Origin: JBBRHF01 sp038223055 | GTDB taxonomy: Bacteria > Actinomycetota > Actinomycetes > JACCUZ01 | Reading direction: 5' to 3' | NCBI GenBank assembly: GCA_038223055.1 | Contig: JBBRHF010000050.1 | Location: 1-24,284 of the forward strand | DNA: 24,284 nt | Part shown: piece by piece, positions 1 through 10,809 of the stretch | How positions within the stretch are numbered: position 1 is the stretch's first letter | Layout: the number at the start of each line of letters is the position of its first letter | Notes under the pieces: generated by a model | Seen by the model: the letters and a program-made list of their open reading frames with translations, nothing else | Databases searched by the model: none | Told to the model about the DNA's origin: nothing | Position numbers and translations under genes: made by a program

Positions 1-3
1 GGT

Positions 4-3000
4 GTGCACCAGCACGGGGGTCCCCCGCTGCTGACGCACTGGGCGCGTGAGGCGACCTTGATGGTGGTGCCGGTGGCGATCGCGGTGCGCCTGGCGGTGC
101 GCCTGGGCGACCGGGTGCTGCCCGCGGGCCGCACCCATCTGGGGTCGCTGCTGGCCGGGGCCGTCGCGGCCTCGGTGGCCTACGCCGGGGGGTTGCCGCT
201 ACGCGAGGCCCTCTACCCCGCCCACACCGATCCCTCCCACCCGATCGCGTCGCTGACCCTGGGCGCGCACATCGCCCGGGACAGCCTGCTCGGGCTGGCC
301 GTGGCGGTGCCCGCGGTCCTGGCGCTGCACCTGCTGGGCACCGTGGCGTGGCGCAGTCTGGTGAGCGGGCGAGGCTTGCGCCGCAGCGTGGCCCGGGCCG
401 CGGTCGCGGCGCTGGCGGTGAGTTCGTTCGCGGCGTCCCCGCTGCTGGCCAGCACCGCGTCGGCCTCGACCGCCCCGACCGGTGACCCGTGCCCGGCCGG
501 CGCCCCGGCCCGCAGCTTTGAGATCACCGCGGTCGACGTGAAGATCCCCCTCAACCGTTACGGCGACAACGACCCGCTGGGCAAGATGTACGTCGCCACC
601 AAGGTCGACGGCGCGGACAACATGCTGACCTCTCCCGGCGAGAAGGCCATGCCGGCGCTGGACGCAGTCCGGGCGCAGGAGAAGAGCCAGAAGGTGTCCA
701 TCGGGCTGCGCGACGACCCGATCCAGCCGCTGTCGATCCGCGCCAACGAAGGTGACTGCGTCACCATCACCTACACCAACAAGGCCAGCGGCGGAAGCTT
801 CGGCATCCACATCGACGGGCTGGCGTTCGCGTCGGGCTCCTCCGGGGACCGGGTCGGGACCAACGGCGATTCCTCGGCCACCCAGAACGGCGCGGCCAAG
901 ACCTACACCTACTTCGTGCCGAAGAACCCGACCCTGGAGGGTTCGCACTACCTGCACCCCGGGCCGGGTTACCGCGACGCGGTGGACCACGGCCTGTTCG
1001 GCACGCTGACCGTGGAACCCCCGGACTCGGTCTACCTGGACGCCTCCACCGACGCCAAGCCGCTTCTCTCCGGCTGGGAGGCGATCATCGCCCCGAAGAA
1101 CGCGCCCTCGTTCCGGGAGGCGATCAAGATGCACCACGAGATCGGCAACGACAACGAGTCGGTCTCGGACAAGAACGGCCAGAAGGTGCCGCAGGTGGAC
1201 TCCACCACCGGCTCCTACCGGCCCGGCGGGTTCGCTCTGAACTACCGCTCCGAGCCGTTCCGCAACCGACTCCTGGCCGCGGGCAACGAGAAGTCCCACT
1301 CCTACTCCTCCTACGTGTTCGGCGACCCGGCGACCCCGATGCCCCGGGGCTACATCGGGGACCCCACCAAGTTCCGGATCGTGCACGCCGGCGGGGAGAA
1401 GTTCCACGTCTACCACCTGCACGGCGGCGGTGACCGCTGGCGTTACAGCCCGGTCGCGGACACCACCTACGCCTACGCCGACACCAAGCTGGACAAGCAC
1501 CCCAAGACGGTGGACTCCCCCTCCAACCGCCTGGACGCGCAGTCCATCGGCCCGGGCGAGTCCTACAACCTCGAGCTGGAAGGCGGCGCCGGCGGCGTGC
1601 AGCACTCCGTCGGGGACCTGCTGTTCCACTGCCACATCGCCAAGCACTACGTGTCGGGCATGTGGAGCTTCTGGCGGGTCTATGACACCCTGCAGCCCCA
1701 GTCCCTGGGCCAGGACGCCCTGGCGACCCTGCCCGACCGCGCCGCGCACGCCGAGGCGGTCGACTCCGTCGGCCTGCTCGGCAAGACGATGCCCGACGGC
1801 ACCAAGCTGGACACCGCCAAGAAGCTGGACGACTGGATCCGGCCCCAGCTGCCCCCCTCGGGTGACCGCAAGGCCAACACCCAGGACCCCTCGGTGTGGA
1901 ACTGGAAGATCGACGCCACCAACCCCGCCGCCCCCGTCTACTACGGCGAGCCCGAGGACATCGCGTCCCCGGCCCAGTTCCCCGACCTGCGCACCGAGCT
2001 GGCCGGGCACCCCGGGCTGCTCCCGGTCGACCTGACCGACGGCGCCGGCAAGACCCGCGCCCTGAGCGCGGACAAGCGTCCCCGGCTGCTGTTCAACCCC
2101 CAGACCGGGCGCCCGGCCTACCCGCTGCTGCGCACCCACGCCGGCACCCGCCCGCCGTTCACCGGTGACGGGCACACCGGGTCCCCGTTCCTGGGCGAGA
2201 AGGGCGACCAGAAACCGGTCGCCGGGGTCGTTGACCCGTTCGCGGCACGCCCGGACGGGCTGTGCCCGCGGACCAAGTCCGACGGCACCACCCCGACCCC
2301 GATCCGCCACTTCAACATCACCTCGATCGGCACCTCGGTGCAGCGGTCCAAGACCGTCACCGACGCCGAAGGCAAGCTGTTCGTGCTCGCCGGCACCCAG
2401 GACGCGGTCAAGGCCAAACCGGCCGAGGCGACCCCGCTGGCGATCCGCACCAACGTCGGGGACTGTGACCGGGTCACCCTGACCAACGAGATGCCCGACT
2501 CCGCCGCGTTCGACGGGCACTCCAAGAACACCATCCACATCCACCACGTCCAGTTCGACGTCCAGGGCTCCGACGGGGTCACCACCGGGTTCGCCTACGA
2601 GCACTCGGTGCGCCCCTACAAGCAGCCCGTCGCCGAGAATGCCACCGACACCGACCCGACCCTGACCGCGCCGACCCAGCCCGGGGACACCACCCTGGCG
2701 CTGTCCGATGTGCGCAAATTCCAAAACCTCGACGCCAACGGCAACGCCTCCCACCCGTTCATCGCGATCGGCGAGGGCACCAACGGCATCGAGATCCGCC
2801 AGATCGACACCGTCACCGTCGCCGACGCCGCCACCGGCGCGGGCACCCTCACCCTGACCAAGCCCCTCGGCCCGGGCACCCTGCCCGAGGGCGACAAGGC
2901 CTGCGCACCCGGTCAGGACACCTGCACCGACAACGCCCAGACCGGGGTGCACCCGGCCGGTGAGTTCGCGGGCTACGAGTTCATCCAGTACGAGTGGTAC

Positions 3001-5589
3001 GCCGACGTGCTGCTGGACAACATCTTCTGGCACGACCACGTCGACGGCATCCACGGCTGGGGCCACGGCCTGGTCGGGCAGCTCATCGTGGAGCCCGACG
3101 GGTCGACCTACCACGACCCGAAGACCGGCGCCCGGCTGGACTCGGGCACCATCGCCGACATCCAGGTCGACACCAAAGCCCCGCTCTACACCCCCGTCGC
3201 CAAGGGCGTGGACAGCTTCCGCGAGCTCGCGCTGTGGCAGATCGACGACAACGACAAGGGTGACTACTCCACCTTCAACCTCAAGGCCGCTCCGTTCGCC
3301 GAGCGCCCGGACGCGGCGAACCGGTTCTCCTCCTACAAATACGGCGACCCGCTGACCCCGATGCCCCGCGCCTACGCCGGTGACCCGGTCGTGATCCGCA
3401 GCATCAACGTCGGCCCCTCCATGGACACCCTGCACTTCCAGGGGCAGCGCTTCCGCAACGAGTTCCGCTACCACGACGCGGCGGGCAACCCCGAAGGCAC
3501 CCTGATCGACACCGTCCACAACGGGATGAGCGAGAAGTACACGATCGTGCTCGACGGCGGCCCGGGCACAACAGAGAAGCCCGGTGACTACCTCTACCAG
3601 AACGGCGACGCTCGACGTACGGCCGACGGCGCCTGGGGCATCGTGCGCGTGCTCGACGGTGCCGACAGCACCCTGAAGCCGCTGCCCGGCAGCAACCCCG
3701 CCGGCACCGCCACCGTGCACGCCTCGACCGGGGCTGCGCCTCCCGCCACCACCGACGCGGGCAACCCGTGCCCCAGCTCAGCGAAGGTCGACACGTTCAA
3801 CATCAGCGCCGTGGACCTGCTGAACACCGGCAAGGGAGGTGCCCAGGCCAACGGCACGGCCACCGTCGCGTACGTCGACACCAAGGACGTCCTCGCCGCA
3901 CAGTCCGGCGCCATCAAGCCCAGTCCGCTGGTCCTGCACGTCGCCGCCGGCGACTGCGTGGCCGTCAACTTCCGCAACGACCGCACGCCTGCGGTCGACG
4001 CGGCCGGCCTGCCGCTGCCGCTGCCCCGGGCCTCGTTCTCGGCCGGCCGACTGCTGCGCGTCCCGGCGTCCTCCGGCGTCAACGTCGGCTTCACCTCGGA
4101 GCAGACCGCGGCGCCGGGCGGCACCGCCACCTACCGCTACTACGCCGACACCGAGCAGATCGGCACCTCCGTCATCGGCGACATGGGCGCTGACGAGACC
4201 CTCGGCACCAAGGTCGGCCTCTACGGGGCTGTCGTCGTGGCGCCGAAGGGCGCCACGTTCACCAACCCGGTCACCCAGCGGTCGGTCGACCGCGGCGTCT
4301 CCGTGGACGTCAACGTCCCCGGCAAGGCGAGCTACCGCGACTTCACGACGATTCTCGCCGACGACGAGGTCAAGATCGGGCAGGACTTCATGCCCTACCC
4401 GACCGACGCCAAGTTCGGGCAGGCGGGCATCAACTACCGCACGGCGACACCCCTGGCCGGCGACGGCCCGAACGCCTTCGCGGTGGCCAACCCCGGCACC
4501 CCGACCCTGACCTCGTACGCCGGGGATCCCGTGGTCGTGCACCAGGTGTCGGCGCCGGGCAGCGAGCAGGCCCACGTGTTCAGCCTCGGCGGCCTCGCCG
4601 CGCCGAGGGACCGCTTCGTGCACGACAGCGAGCTGACGACCAACCAGTCGATCGGCCCGTGGGAGGCGATCGACGCCGAGATCGCCGGCGGCGCCGGCGG
4701 CTGGTCCAAGAGCACCGGTGACTTCTTCTACGGCGATCTGCGCCGCCCGTTCACCCAGAACGGCGTCTGGGGCCTGCAGCGGGTGCTCCCGGCCCCGGCC
4801 ACCTGCCCGGCCCCCGGCGCGGGCGTCGCCTGCCTCGCGACGGTGGCCGTCACCCCGCCAGTCACCCCGCCAGTCACGCCCCCGGTCACGCCCCCGGTCA
4901 CGCCCCCGGTCACCCCCCCGGGCACCCCCCCGGTGGTCAACCCCCCTGGTGACGGCAGCTCCACCGGCGGGCACCCGGCCGGTCCCGGGCAGCTCTCGCT
5001 GCCCGGCGCCCCGGTCATCGGAAAGCCCAGCCGCGGCAACAGTTCCGCCACGGCTCGCTGGGCAGCCCCGGCCGGCAATGGTGGGTCGGCCGTGACGGCC
5101 TACCGGGTCGAGGCCTTCCGCGGAGCCAAGCTGGAGAAGACCGTCAGGGTCGCAGCCGCCACCAGCGCCGTGGTCACGGGACTGCGCAACGGCTCGGCCT
5201 ACACCTTCCAGGTCAGTGCCGTGAACGGCGCGGGCATGGGGGCAGCGTCGGCACGGTCGGCGGCAGTCGTCCCGGCGTCGGTCGCGGGCGCCCCGAAGGT
5301 CGGGACCGCCGCCGCCGGCACGAAGGGCGGCAAGGTCACGGCGACCGCACGGTGGCGGGCACCGAGCAGCACGGGTGGGTCCCTCATCACGGGCTACCAG
5401 GTCGTCGCGCAACGAGTGAACGCCAAGGGGAAGGTCCTCGCCAGCGTCCGGTCGGCTCGCATCCGCGCCAGCGTCCGGTCCGCCCCGATGACGTTGCGCG
5501 CCGGGACCTACCGGTTCCGGGTCCTCGCCCTCAACGCTGTGGGCACGAGCGCGATGTCCGCACCGTCGAATCGGGTGTCCGCTCGCTGA
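4..5589 (+). CDS. Giant multi-module multicopper-oxidase-like protein with C-terminal fibronectin III domains
   Basis: Predicted 1861 residues from a GTG at position 4. The frame is open to the window edge, so the true start may lie upstream. Residues about 20-115 hold three hydrophobic segments. A signal-like stretch rich in Ala, Ser and Leu follows (about 127-150), so the bulk should be outside the cell. Three related modules then start near residues 160, 750 and 1250, each opening with a Cys-Pro and an F-[NE]-I-[ST] strand. Type 1/trinuclear copper motifs are clear in module I (H468xxHxH473, and HCH at 542-544 with H548 and M553) and in module II (HIHH at 845-848, WHDH with H1010 and H1012). 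Module III keeps the fold-like pattern but has no such His motifs. A VTPP-repeat linker and two FN3 domains (about 1665-1860) end the protein. Family knowledge supports copper-dependent oxidase or nitrite-reductase-like chemistry. The substrate is unknown. Confidence 0.8.
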   Translation: MHQHGGPPLLTHWAREATLMVVPVAIAVRLAVRLGDRVLPAGRTHLGSLLAGAVAASVAYAGGLPLREALYPAHTDPSHPIASLTLGAHIARDSLLGLAVAVPAVLALHLLGTVAWRSLVSGRGLRRSVARAAVAALAVSSFAASPLLASTASASTAPTGDPCPAGAPARSFEITAVDVKIPLNRYGDNDPLGKMYVATKVDGADNMLTSPGEKAMPALDAVRAQEKSQKVSIGLRDDPIQPLSIRANEGDCVTITYTNKASGGSFGIHIDGLAFASGSSGDRVGTNGDSSATQNGAAKTYTYFVPKNPTLEGSHYLHPGPGYRDAVDHGLFGTLTVEPPDSVYLDASTDAKPLLSGWEAIIAPKNAPSFREAIKMHHEIGNDNESVSDKNGQKVPQVDSTTGSYRPGGFALNYRSEPFRNRLLAAGNEKSHSYSSYVFGDPATPMPRGYIGDPTKFRIVHAGGEKFHVYHLHGGGDRWRYSPVADTTYAYADTKLDKHPKTVDSPSNRLDAQSIGPGESYNLELEGGAGGVQHSVGDLLFHCHIAKHYVSGMWSFWRVYDTLQPQSLGQDALATLPDRAAHAEAVDSVGLLGKTMPDGTKLDTAKKLDDWIRPQLPPSGDRKANTQDPSVWNWKIDATNPAAPVYYGEPEDIASPAQFPDLRTELAGHPGLLPVDLTDGAGKTRALSADKRPRLLFNPQTGRPAYPLLRTHAGTRPPFTGDGHTGSPFLGEKGDQKPVAGVVDPFAARPDGLCPRTKSDGTTPTPIRHFNITSIGTSVQRSKTVTDAEGKLFVLAGTQDAVKAKPAEATPLAIRTNVGDCDRVTLTNEMPDSAAFDGHSKNTIHIHHVQFDVQGSDGVTTGFAYEHSVRPYKQPVAENATDTDPTLTAPTQPGDTTLALSDVRKFQNLDANGNASHPFIAIGEGTNGIEIRQIDTVTVADAATGAGTLTLTKPLGPGTLPEGDKACAPGQDTCTDNAQTGVHPAGEFAGYEFIQYEWYADVLLDNIFWHDHVDGIHGWGHGLVGQLIVEPDGSTYHDPKTGARLDSGTIADIQVDTKAPLYTPVAKGVDSFRELALWQIDDNDKGDYSTFNLKAAPFAERPDAANRFSSYKYGDPLTPMPRAYAGDPVVIRSINVGPSMDTLHFQGQRFRNEFRYHDAAGNPEGTLIDTVHNGMSEKYTIVLDGGPGTTEKPGDYLYQNGDARRTADGAWGIVRVLDGADSTLKPLPGSNPAGTATVHASTGAAPPATTDAGNPCPSSAKVDTFNISAVDLLNTGKGGAQANGTATVAYVDTKDVLAAQSGAIKPSPLVLHVAAGDCVAVNFRNDRTPAVDAAGLPLPLPRASFSAGRLLRVPASSGVNVGFTSEQTAAPGGTATYRYYADTEQIGTSVIGDMGADETLGTKVGLYGAVVVAPKGATFTNPVTQRSVDRGVSVDVNVPGKASYRDFTTILADDEVKIGQDFMPYPTDAKFGQAGINYRTATPLAGDGPNAFAVANPGTPTLTSYAGDPVVVHQVSAPGSEQAHVFSLGGLAAPRDRFVHDSELTTNQSIGPWEAIDAEIAGGAGGWSKSTGDFFYGDLRRPFTQNGVWGLQRVLPAPATCPAPGAGVACLATVAVTPPVTPPVTPPVTPPVTPPVTPPGTPPVVNPPGDGSSTGGHPAGPGQLSLPGAPVIGKPSRGNSSATARWAAPAGNGGSAVTAYRVEAFRGAKLEKTVRVAAATSAVVTGLRNGSAYTFQVSAVNGAGMGAASARSAAVVPASVAGAPKVGTAAAGTKGGKVTATARWRAPSSTGGSLITGYQVVAQRVNAKGKVLASVRSARIRASVRSAPMTLRAGTYRFRVLALNAVGTSAMSAPSNRVSAR
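4852..4940 (+). repeat. Pro/Thr-Pro tandem repeat linker in the oxidase gene
   Basis: About six tandem VTPP-type units, roughly 12 bp each (gtcacSccSccR-like), encode an extended proline-rich hinge. It separates the third cupredoxin module from the two fibronectin III domains. Such linkers are typical of secreted actinobacterial proteins. Copy number probably varies between strains (inference). Confidence 0.85.
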
Positions 5590-5621
5590 CCCGTCGCGGC
5601 ACGCGTCCTCGCCTGCCGATC

Positions 5622-5660
5622 GGCGGCCCAGCGGGTCGGTTACCGCGCCGTTGGGCCGCC
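5622..5660 (+). terminator. Hairpin after the oxidase gene, likely terminator
   Basis: GGCGGCCCA at 5622-5630 pairs with TGGGCCGCC at 5652-5660. Four inner pairs, one of them G-U, extend the stem to 13 bp around a 13-nt loop. It lies 33 nt after the oxidase stop codon. There is no T-run, as is common for actinobacterial hairpin terminators. The function is inferred from position and strength. Confidence 0.5.
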
Positions 5661-5714
5661 ATTGCCAGCCACATGCCGATGCCGGCCGAACCGGATCTGG
5701 CCCCCTGCGGGCAC

Positions 5715-5754
5715 CCTATAGCGCTGCCGACAATAGTGCCGGCAGCGCTATAGG
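5715..5754. repeat. Perfect 15-bp inverted repeat with 10-nt loop
   Basis: CCTATAGCGCTGCCG (5715-5729) is the exact reverse complement of 5740-5754, around the loop at 5730-5739. A partial copy of one arm, GGCAGCGCCATAGG, follows at 5765-5778. The element lies between the oxidase gene and the opposing CoxG remnant, and the remnant's frame ends inside its right arm. It could be a bidirectional terminator or a REP-like dispersed element. Confidence 0.7.
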
Positions 5755-6189
5755 CCGGCAGGGTGGCAGCGCCATAGGTCGGCATCGCGGCGCCCCACGG
5801 CAGGGGGTGTGGGGTGCCGTGCGGCAGGCGGAGTGCCCGGGCTGGCCGGGGGAGTGCCCGGGCTGGCCGGGGGAGTTCCCGGGCCGGCAGATGCGGCGGC
5901 CGGCGCAGGTACGAGGTCTGCCGCCGCTCCCATCAGCTCCGCGGCGAGGTCCTCGGCAGCAAGGTCCTCCGTGGCCGGTTCCTCCCGCTGGCCGGCGTTG
6001 ATCTCCTCGGCGAGGCAGTCGGCGAACCGGCCGAGCGACTTGTTGCCGACCTCGGCCATCACTCCGGCCGAACTGCGCCGGCTTTCCGGTGATGGCCAGG
6101 TAGGTGGTCACGGTGACCCTGGTGGAGGTGCCGCCCTCGTCCACCAGGACGGCCACGACGCTCGCCGCTGCCGCCCTGCCCTGCCCTCA
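5748..6189 (-). pseudogene. Frameshifted C-terminal remnant of a CoxG/SRPBCC-family gene
   Basis: Reading leftward from 6189, the frame gives GQG...VVAVLVDEGG then TRVTVTTYLAITGKPAQFGR, which is the characteristic end of the carbon monoxide dehydrogenase subunit G (CoxG, SRPBCC fold) domain. The expected continuation, VMAEVGNKSLGRFADCLAEE, is present but in the next frame. The break is near 6063-6066 and fits loss of two bases. An in-frame TGA at 6187-6189 cuts off the upstream side, and the N-terminal two-thirds is absent, since the aminotransferase gene starts at 6205. After the domain the sequence becomes Ala/Pro-rich with 21-bp repeats. No functional product is expected. Confidence 0.7.
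5831..5893. repeat. Three 21-bp tandem repeats
   Basis: The 21-bp unit beginning gagtgcccgggctggccgg is exact at 5831-5851 and 5852-5872, with a diverged third copy at 5873-5893. In the CoxG remnant frame it encodes repeated PGTPPAS, a Pro/Ala-rich tail. Confidence 0.85.
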
Positions 6190-6204
6190 TGGCACCCTGA
6201 CGGG

Positions 6205-7362
6205 GTGGCTTCCGACGTACTTGCCCAGCGGCTGCAGGGCTTCGGCACGACCATCTTCGCGGAGATGTCCGCTCTGGCGCTCGCGACGGGCTCGGTCAAC
6301 CTCGGCCAGGGGTTCCCCGACACCGACGGGCCGCGGGAGATCGCCGACACCGCGATCGAGGCCATCCGCGCCGGCGCCAACCAGTACCCACCCGGTCTCG
6401 GCATCCCGGCCCTGCGCGCAGCCGTGGCCGAGCACCAGCACCGGTTCTATGGCCTGACCCTGGATCCGGACACGGAGGTGGTGGTGACCACCGGCGCGAC
6501 CGAGGCGATCGCCGCGGCGCTGCTGGGTCTCGTCGACCCCGACGACGAAGTCGTCGCGCTCGAGCCCTTCTATGACTCCTACGCCGCGTGCATCTCGATG
6601 GCAGGCGGCCGGCGGGTGCCGGTGACGCTGCGGGCACCGCACTTCCGGCTCGATATGGACCGGCTGCGCGCCGCGGTGACCCCCCGGACCCGGCTGATCC
6701 TGCTCAACTCCCCGCACAACCCGACCGGCTCGGTTCTCTCCCGCGACGAGCTCGCCGCGGTAGCCGAGTTGGCGGTGCAGCGGGACCTGGTCGTGGTCAC
6801 CGACGAGGTCTACGAGCACATGACCTACGGCGTGGACCACGTCCCGCTGTCCACCCTGCCGGGCATGCGGGGGCGCACCCTGACGATCAGCTCGGCCGGC
6901 AAGACGTTCTCGTTCACCGGCTGGAAGATCGGTTGGGCCAGCGGGCCGGCGCACCTCGTGCGCGCCGTGCTGATGGCCAAGCAGTTCCTCACCTATGTCT
7001 CCGGTGCGCCGTTCCAGCCCGCGGTCGCCGTGGGGTTGGGACTGCCGCAGACCTACTTCGACGGGCTGCGCGACTCCCTGCGGGCCAAGCGCGACCTGCT
7101 GTGCGCGGGCCTGCGCGAGGTCGGCTTCGAGGTCTTCGTGCCGCAGGGGACCTACTTCGTGACCGCTGACGTGCGCGGCCTCGGCTACGCCGACGGCGTG
7201 CAGTTCTGCCGCGACCTGCCGGTGCGCTGCGGTGTCGTCGCGATCCCCCACCAGGTGTTCTACGACGACGTCGAGGCCGGTCGCCCGCTCGTGCGCTTCG
7301 CGTTCTGCAAGCGCGACGAGGTGCTCACCGAGGCGCTGGAGCGCCTGCAGAAACTGCGCTGA
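6205..7362 (+). CDS. dapC: DapC-type PLP-dependent aminotransferase (fold type I)
   Basis: 385 residues from GTG 6205, a normal length for class I/II aminotransferases. It matches the mycobacterial DapC type (N-succinyldiaminopimelate aminotransferase, lysine and peptidoglycan precursor pathway) in FAEMSALA, NLGQGFPD near the N-terminus, the NSPHNPTG motif, the TDEVYEH motif, and SSAGKTFSFTGWKIGW with the predicted PLP lysine at residue 233. The GTG start is chosen because family similarity begins right after it; the open frame continues upstream without family similarity. No clear ribosome binding site is visible, so a leaderless message is possible. Related family members act as kynurenine/glutamine aminotransferases or cysteine-conjugate lyases, so the substrate is less certain than the fold. 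It stands alone, flanked by two decayed genes. Confidence 0.85.
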   Translation: MASDVLAQRLQGFGTTIFAEMSALALATGSVNLGQGFPDTDGPREIADTAIEAIRAGANQYPPGLGIPALRAAVAEHQHRFYGLTLDPDTEVVVTTGATEAIAAALLGLVDPDDEVVALEPFYDSYAACISMAGGRRVPVTLRAPHFRLDMDRLRAAVTPRTRLILLNSPHNPTGSVLSRDELAAVAELAVQRDLVVVTDEVYEHMTYGVDHVPLSTLPGMRGRTLTISSAGKTFSFTGWKIGWASGPAHLVRAVLMAKQFLTYVSGAPFQPAVAVGLGLPQTYFDGLRDSLRAKRDLLCAGLREVGFEVFVPQGTYFVTADVRGLGYADGVQFCRDLPVRCGVVAIPHQVFYDDVEAGRPLVRFAFCKRDEVLTEALERLQKLR

Positions 7363-7394
7363 CCGGGGCCCGGTCGACGCAGGCGTCACTTCGG

Positions 7395-7758
7395 CGCGCT
7401 TCTGCCGCGAGCCCGCCGGACCACGGCGGTGACGCGCCCGCCGGCAGGTGCCGCGCCAGCGCGACCAGCACCCCCGTCCCGCTAGTGGAACTCGGTGTGG
7501 GTGTATCCCGGGCACAGGGCCAGGACTCGCACACCGGTTCCGGCCAGATCGGCGGCGATCCCCTGGGTGAACGCCGTGACCCACGCCTTGGCCGCGCCGT
7601 AGGTGCCCTCCGGCACGAAGCCGGCGACCGAGGACACGTTGACGACCGCGCCGTGACCACGCGCGACCATGCCCGGCAGCCCGGCGCGGGTCAGCCGCAT
7701 GACCGCGCGCACCCGCAGCCGCAGCATGCGCTCCTCGACCGCCTGGCACCCGGCGTCG
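7395..7758 (-). pseudogene. Short-chain dehydrogenase/reductase remnant with internal deletion
   Basis: Reading leftward, one frame gives LTRAGLPGMVARGHGAVVN, then VSSVAGFVPEGTYGAAKAW, then VLALCPGYTHTEFH: the catalytic half of an SDR, with the Ser site, the YxxxK site (Y-G-A-A-K) and the CPG motif. A TAG follows at 7482-7484. Immediately beyond it, in another frame, VLVALARHLPAG appears, which resembles the extreme C-terminus of the same subfamily. The segment normally between these parts is missing. The N-terminal Rossmann half (TGxxxGxG) is also absent, because the remnant begins at the clpB stop codon. It is a gene fossil. Read-through from clpB could still transcribe it. Confidence 0.7.
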
Positions 7759-10362
<2,604 letters not shown>

Positions 10363-10368
10363 GTCAGC

Positions 10369-10421
10369 ACTCCCTGCTTTCGGGAAAGACTTTCTGCATT
10401 CGGGAGGACTTTCTGCATTCG
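10369..10421 (-). repeat. Three direct 14-bp repeats in the clpB leader
   Basis: On the coding strand, CGAATGCAGAAAGT occurs at 10421-10408 and 10402-10389 (19 bp apart), and a variant, CGAAAGCAGGGAGT, at 10382-10369 (20 bp further). The third copy contains the presumed clpB ribosome binding site. No HAIR-type inverted repeat is visible here. Regular two-turn spacing suggests a protein or RNA regulatory site, though a slipped duplication is also possible. Confidence 0.75.
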
Positions 10422-10434
10422 CACAAAGGATCGG

Positions 10435-10809
10435 TCAGCGGGTGCGCTGGGGCGGCGGGCGCCAGACCACCAGGGCCGTACGTCGCTCCGCGCTGCGCCG
10501 CTGCTCCAGCTCGGCCGTCAGCTCGGCCACGCGGGCCTGCAACGCAGCGACCTGATGCTCGAGCTCGAGGACCCGGCGGACTCCCTCGAGACCCAGACCG
10601 GCCCCCGAGAGCCGCTGGATCTCCTTCAGCGCCTCGATGTCTCGGATGGAGTAGCGCCGGCCGCCCCCGGTCGCCCGGCCCGGGGAGACCAGTCCCAGCC
10701 GGTCGTACTGCCGAAGCGTCTGGGCGTGCAGGCCGGTCAGCTCGGCCGCCACCGAGATCACGTAGACCGGCGTGGTCGCCTCGATCTCGTAGTGGGGGTG
10801 ACTCGTCAT
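10435..10809 (-). CDS. hspR: HspR, MerR-family heat-shock repressor
   Basis: 124 residues. The MerR-type winged helix (about 14-85) carries the HspR signature: P-V-Y-V-I-S start, GLHAQTLRQYDRLGLVSPGR and GGGRRYS. A coiled-coil segment (about 85-110) and the typical TALVVWRP-like tail follow. In actinobacteria HspR binds HAIR inverted repeats together with DnaK and represses the dnaK operon. Its ATG overlaps the dnaJ stop by 4 nt (ATGA), so it is translationally coupled. A HAIR-like site is present before dnaK at 14721-14741, which fits autogenous control. Confidence 0.95.
   Translation of the reverse strand: MTSHPHYEIEATTPVYVISVAAELTGLHAQTLRQYDRLGLVSPGRATGGGRRYSIRDIEALKEIQRLSGAGLGLEGVRRVLELEHQVAALQARVAELTAELEQRRSAERRTALVVWRPPPQRTR

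Noticed and set aside
199..3720. 1173-codon antisense frame opposite the oxidase gene
   Set aside because: It is a GC-rich shadow. The translation is Val/Gly/Arg-rich with no domain, while the plus-strand frame has clear copper motifs.
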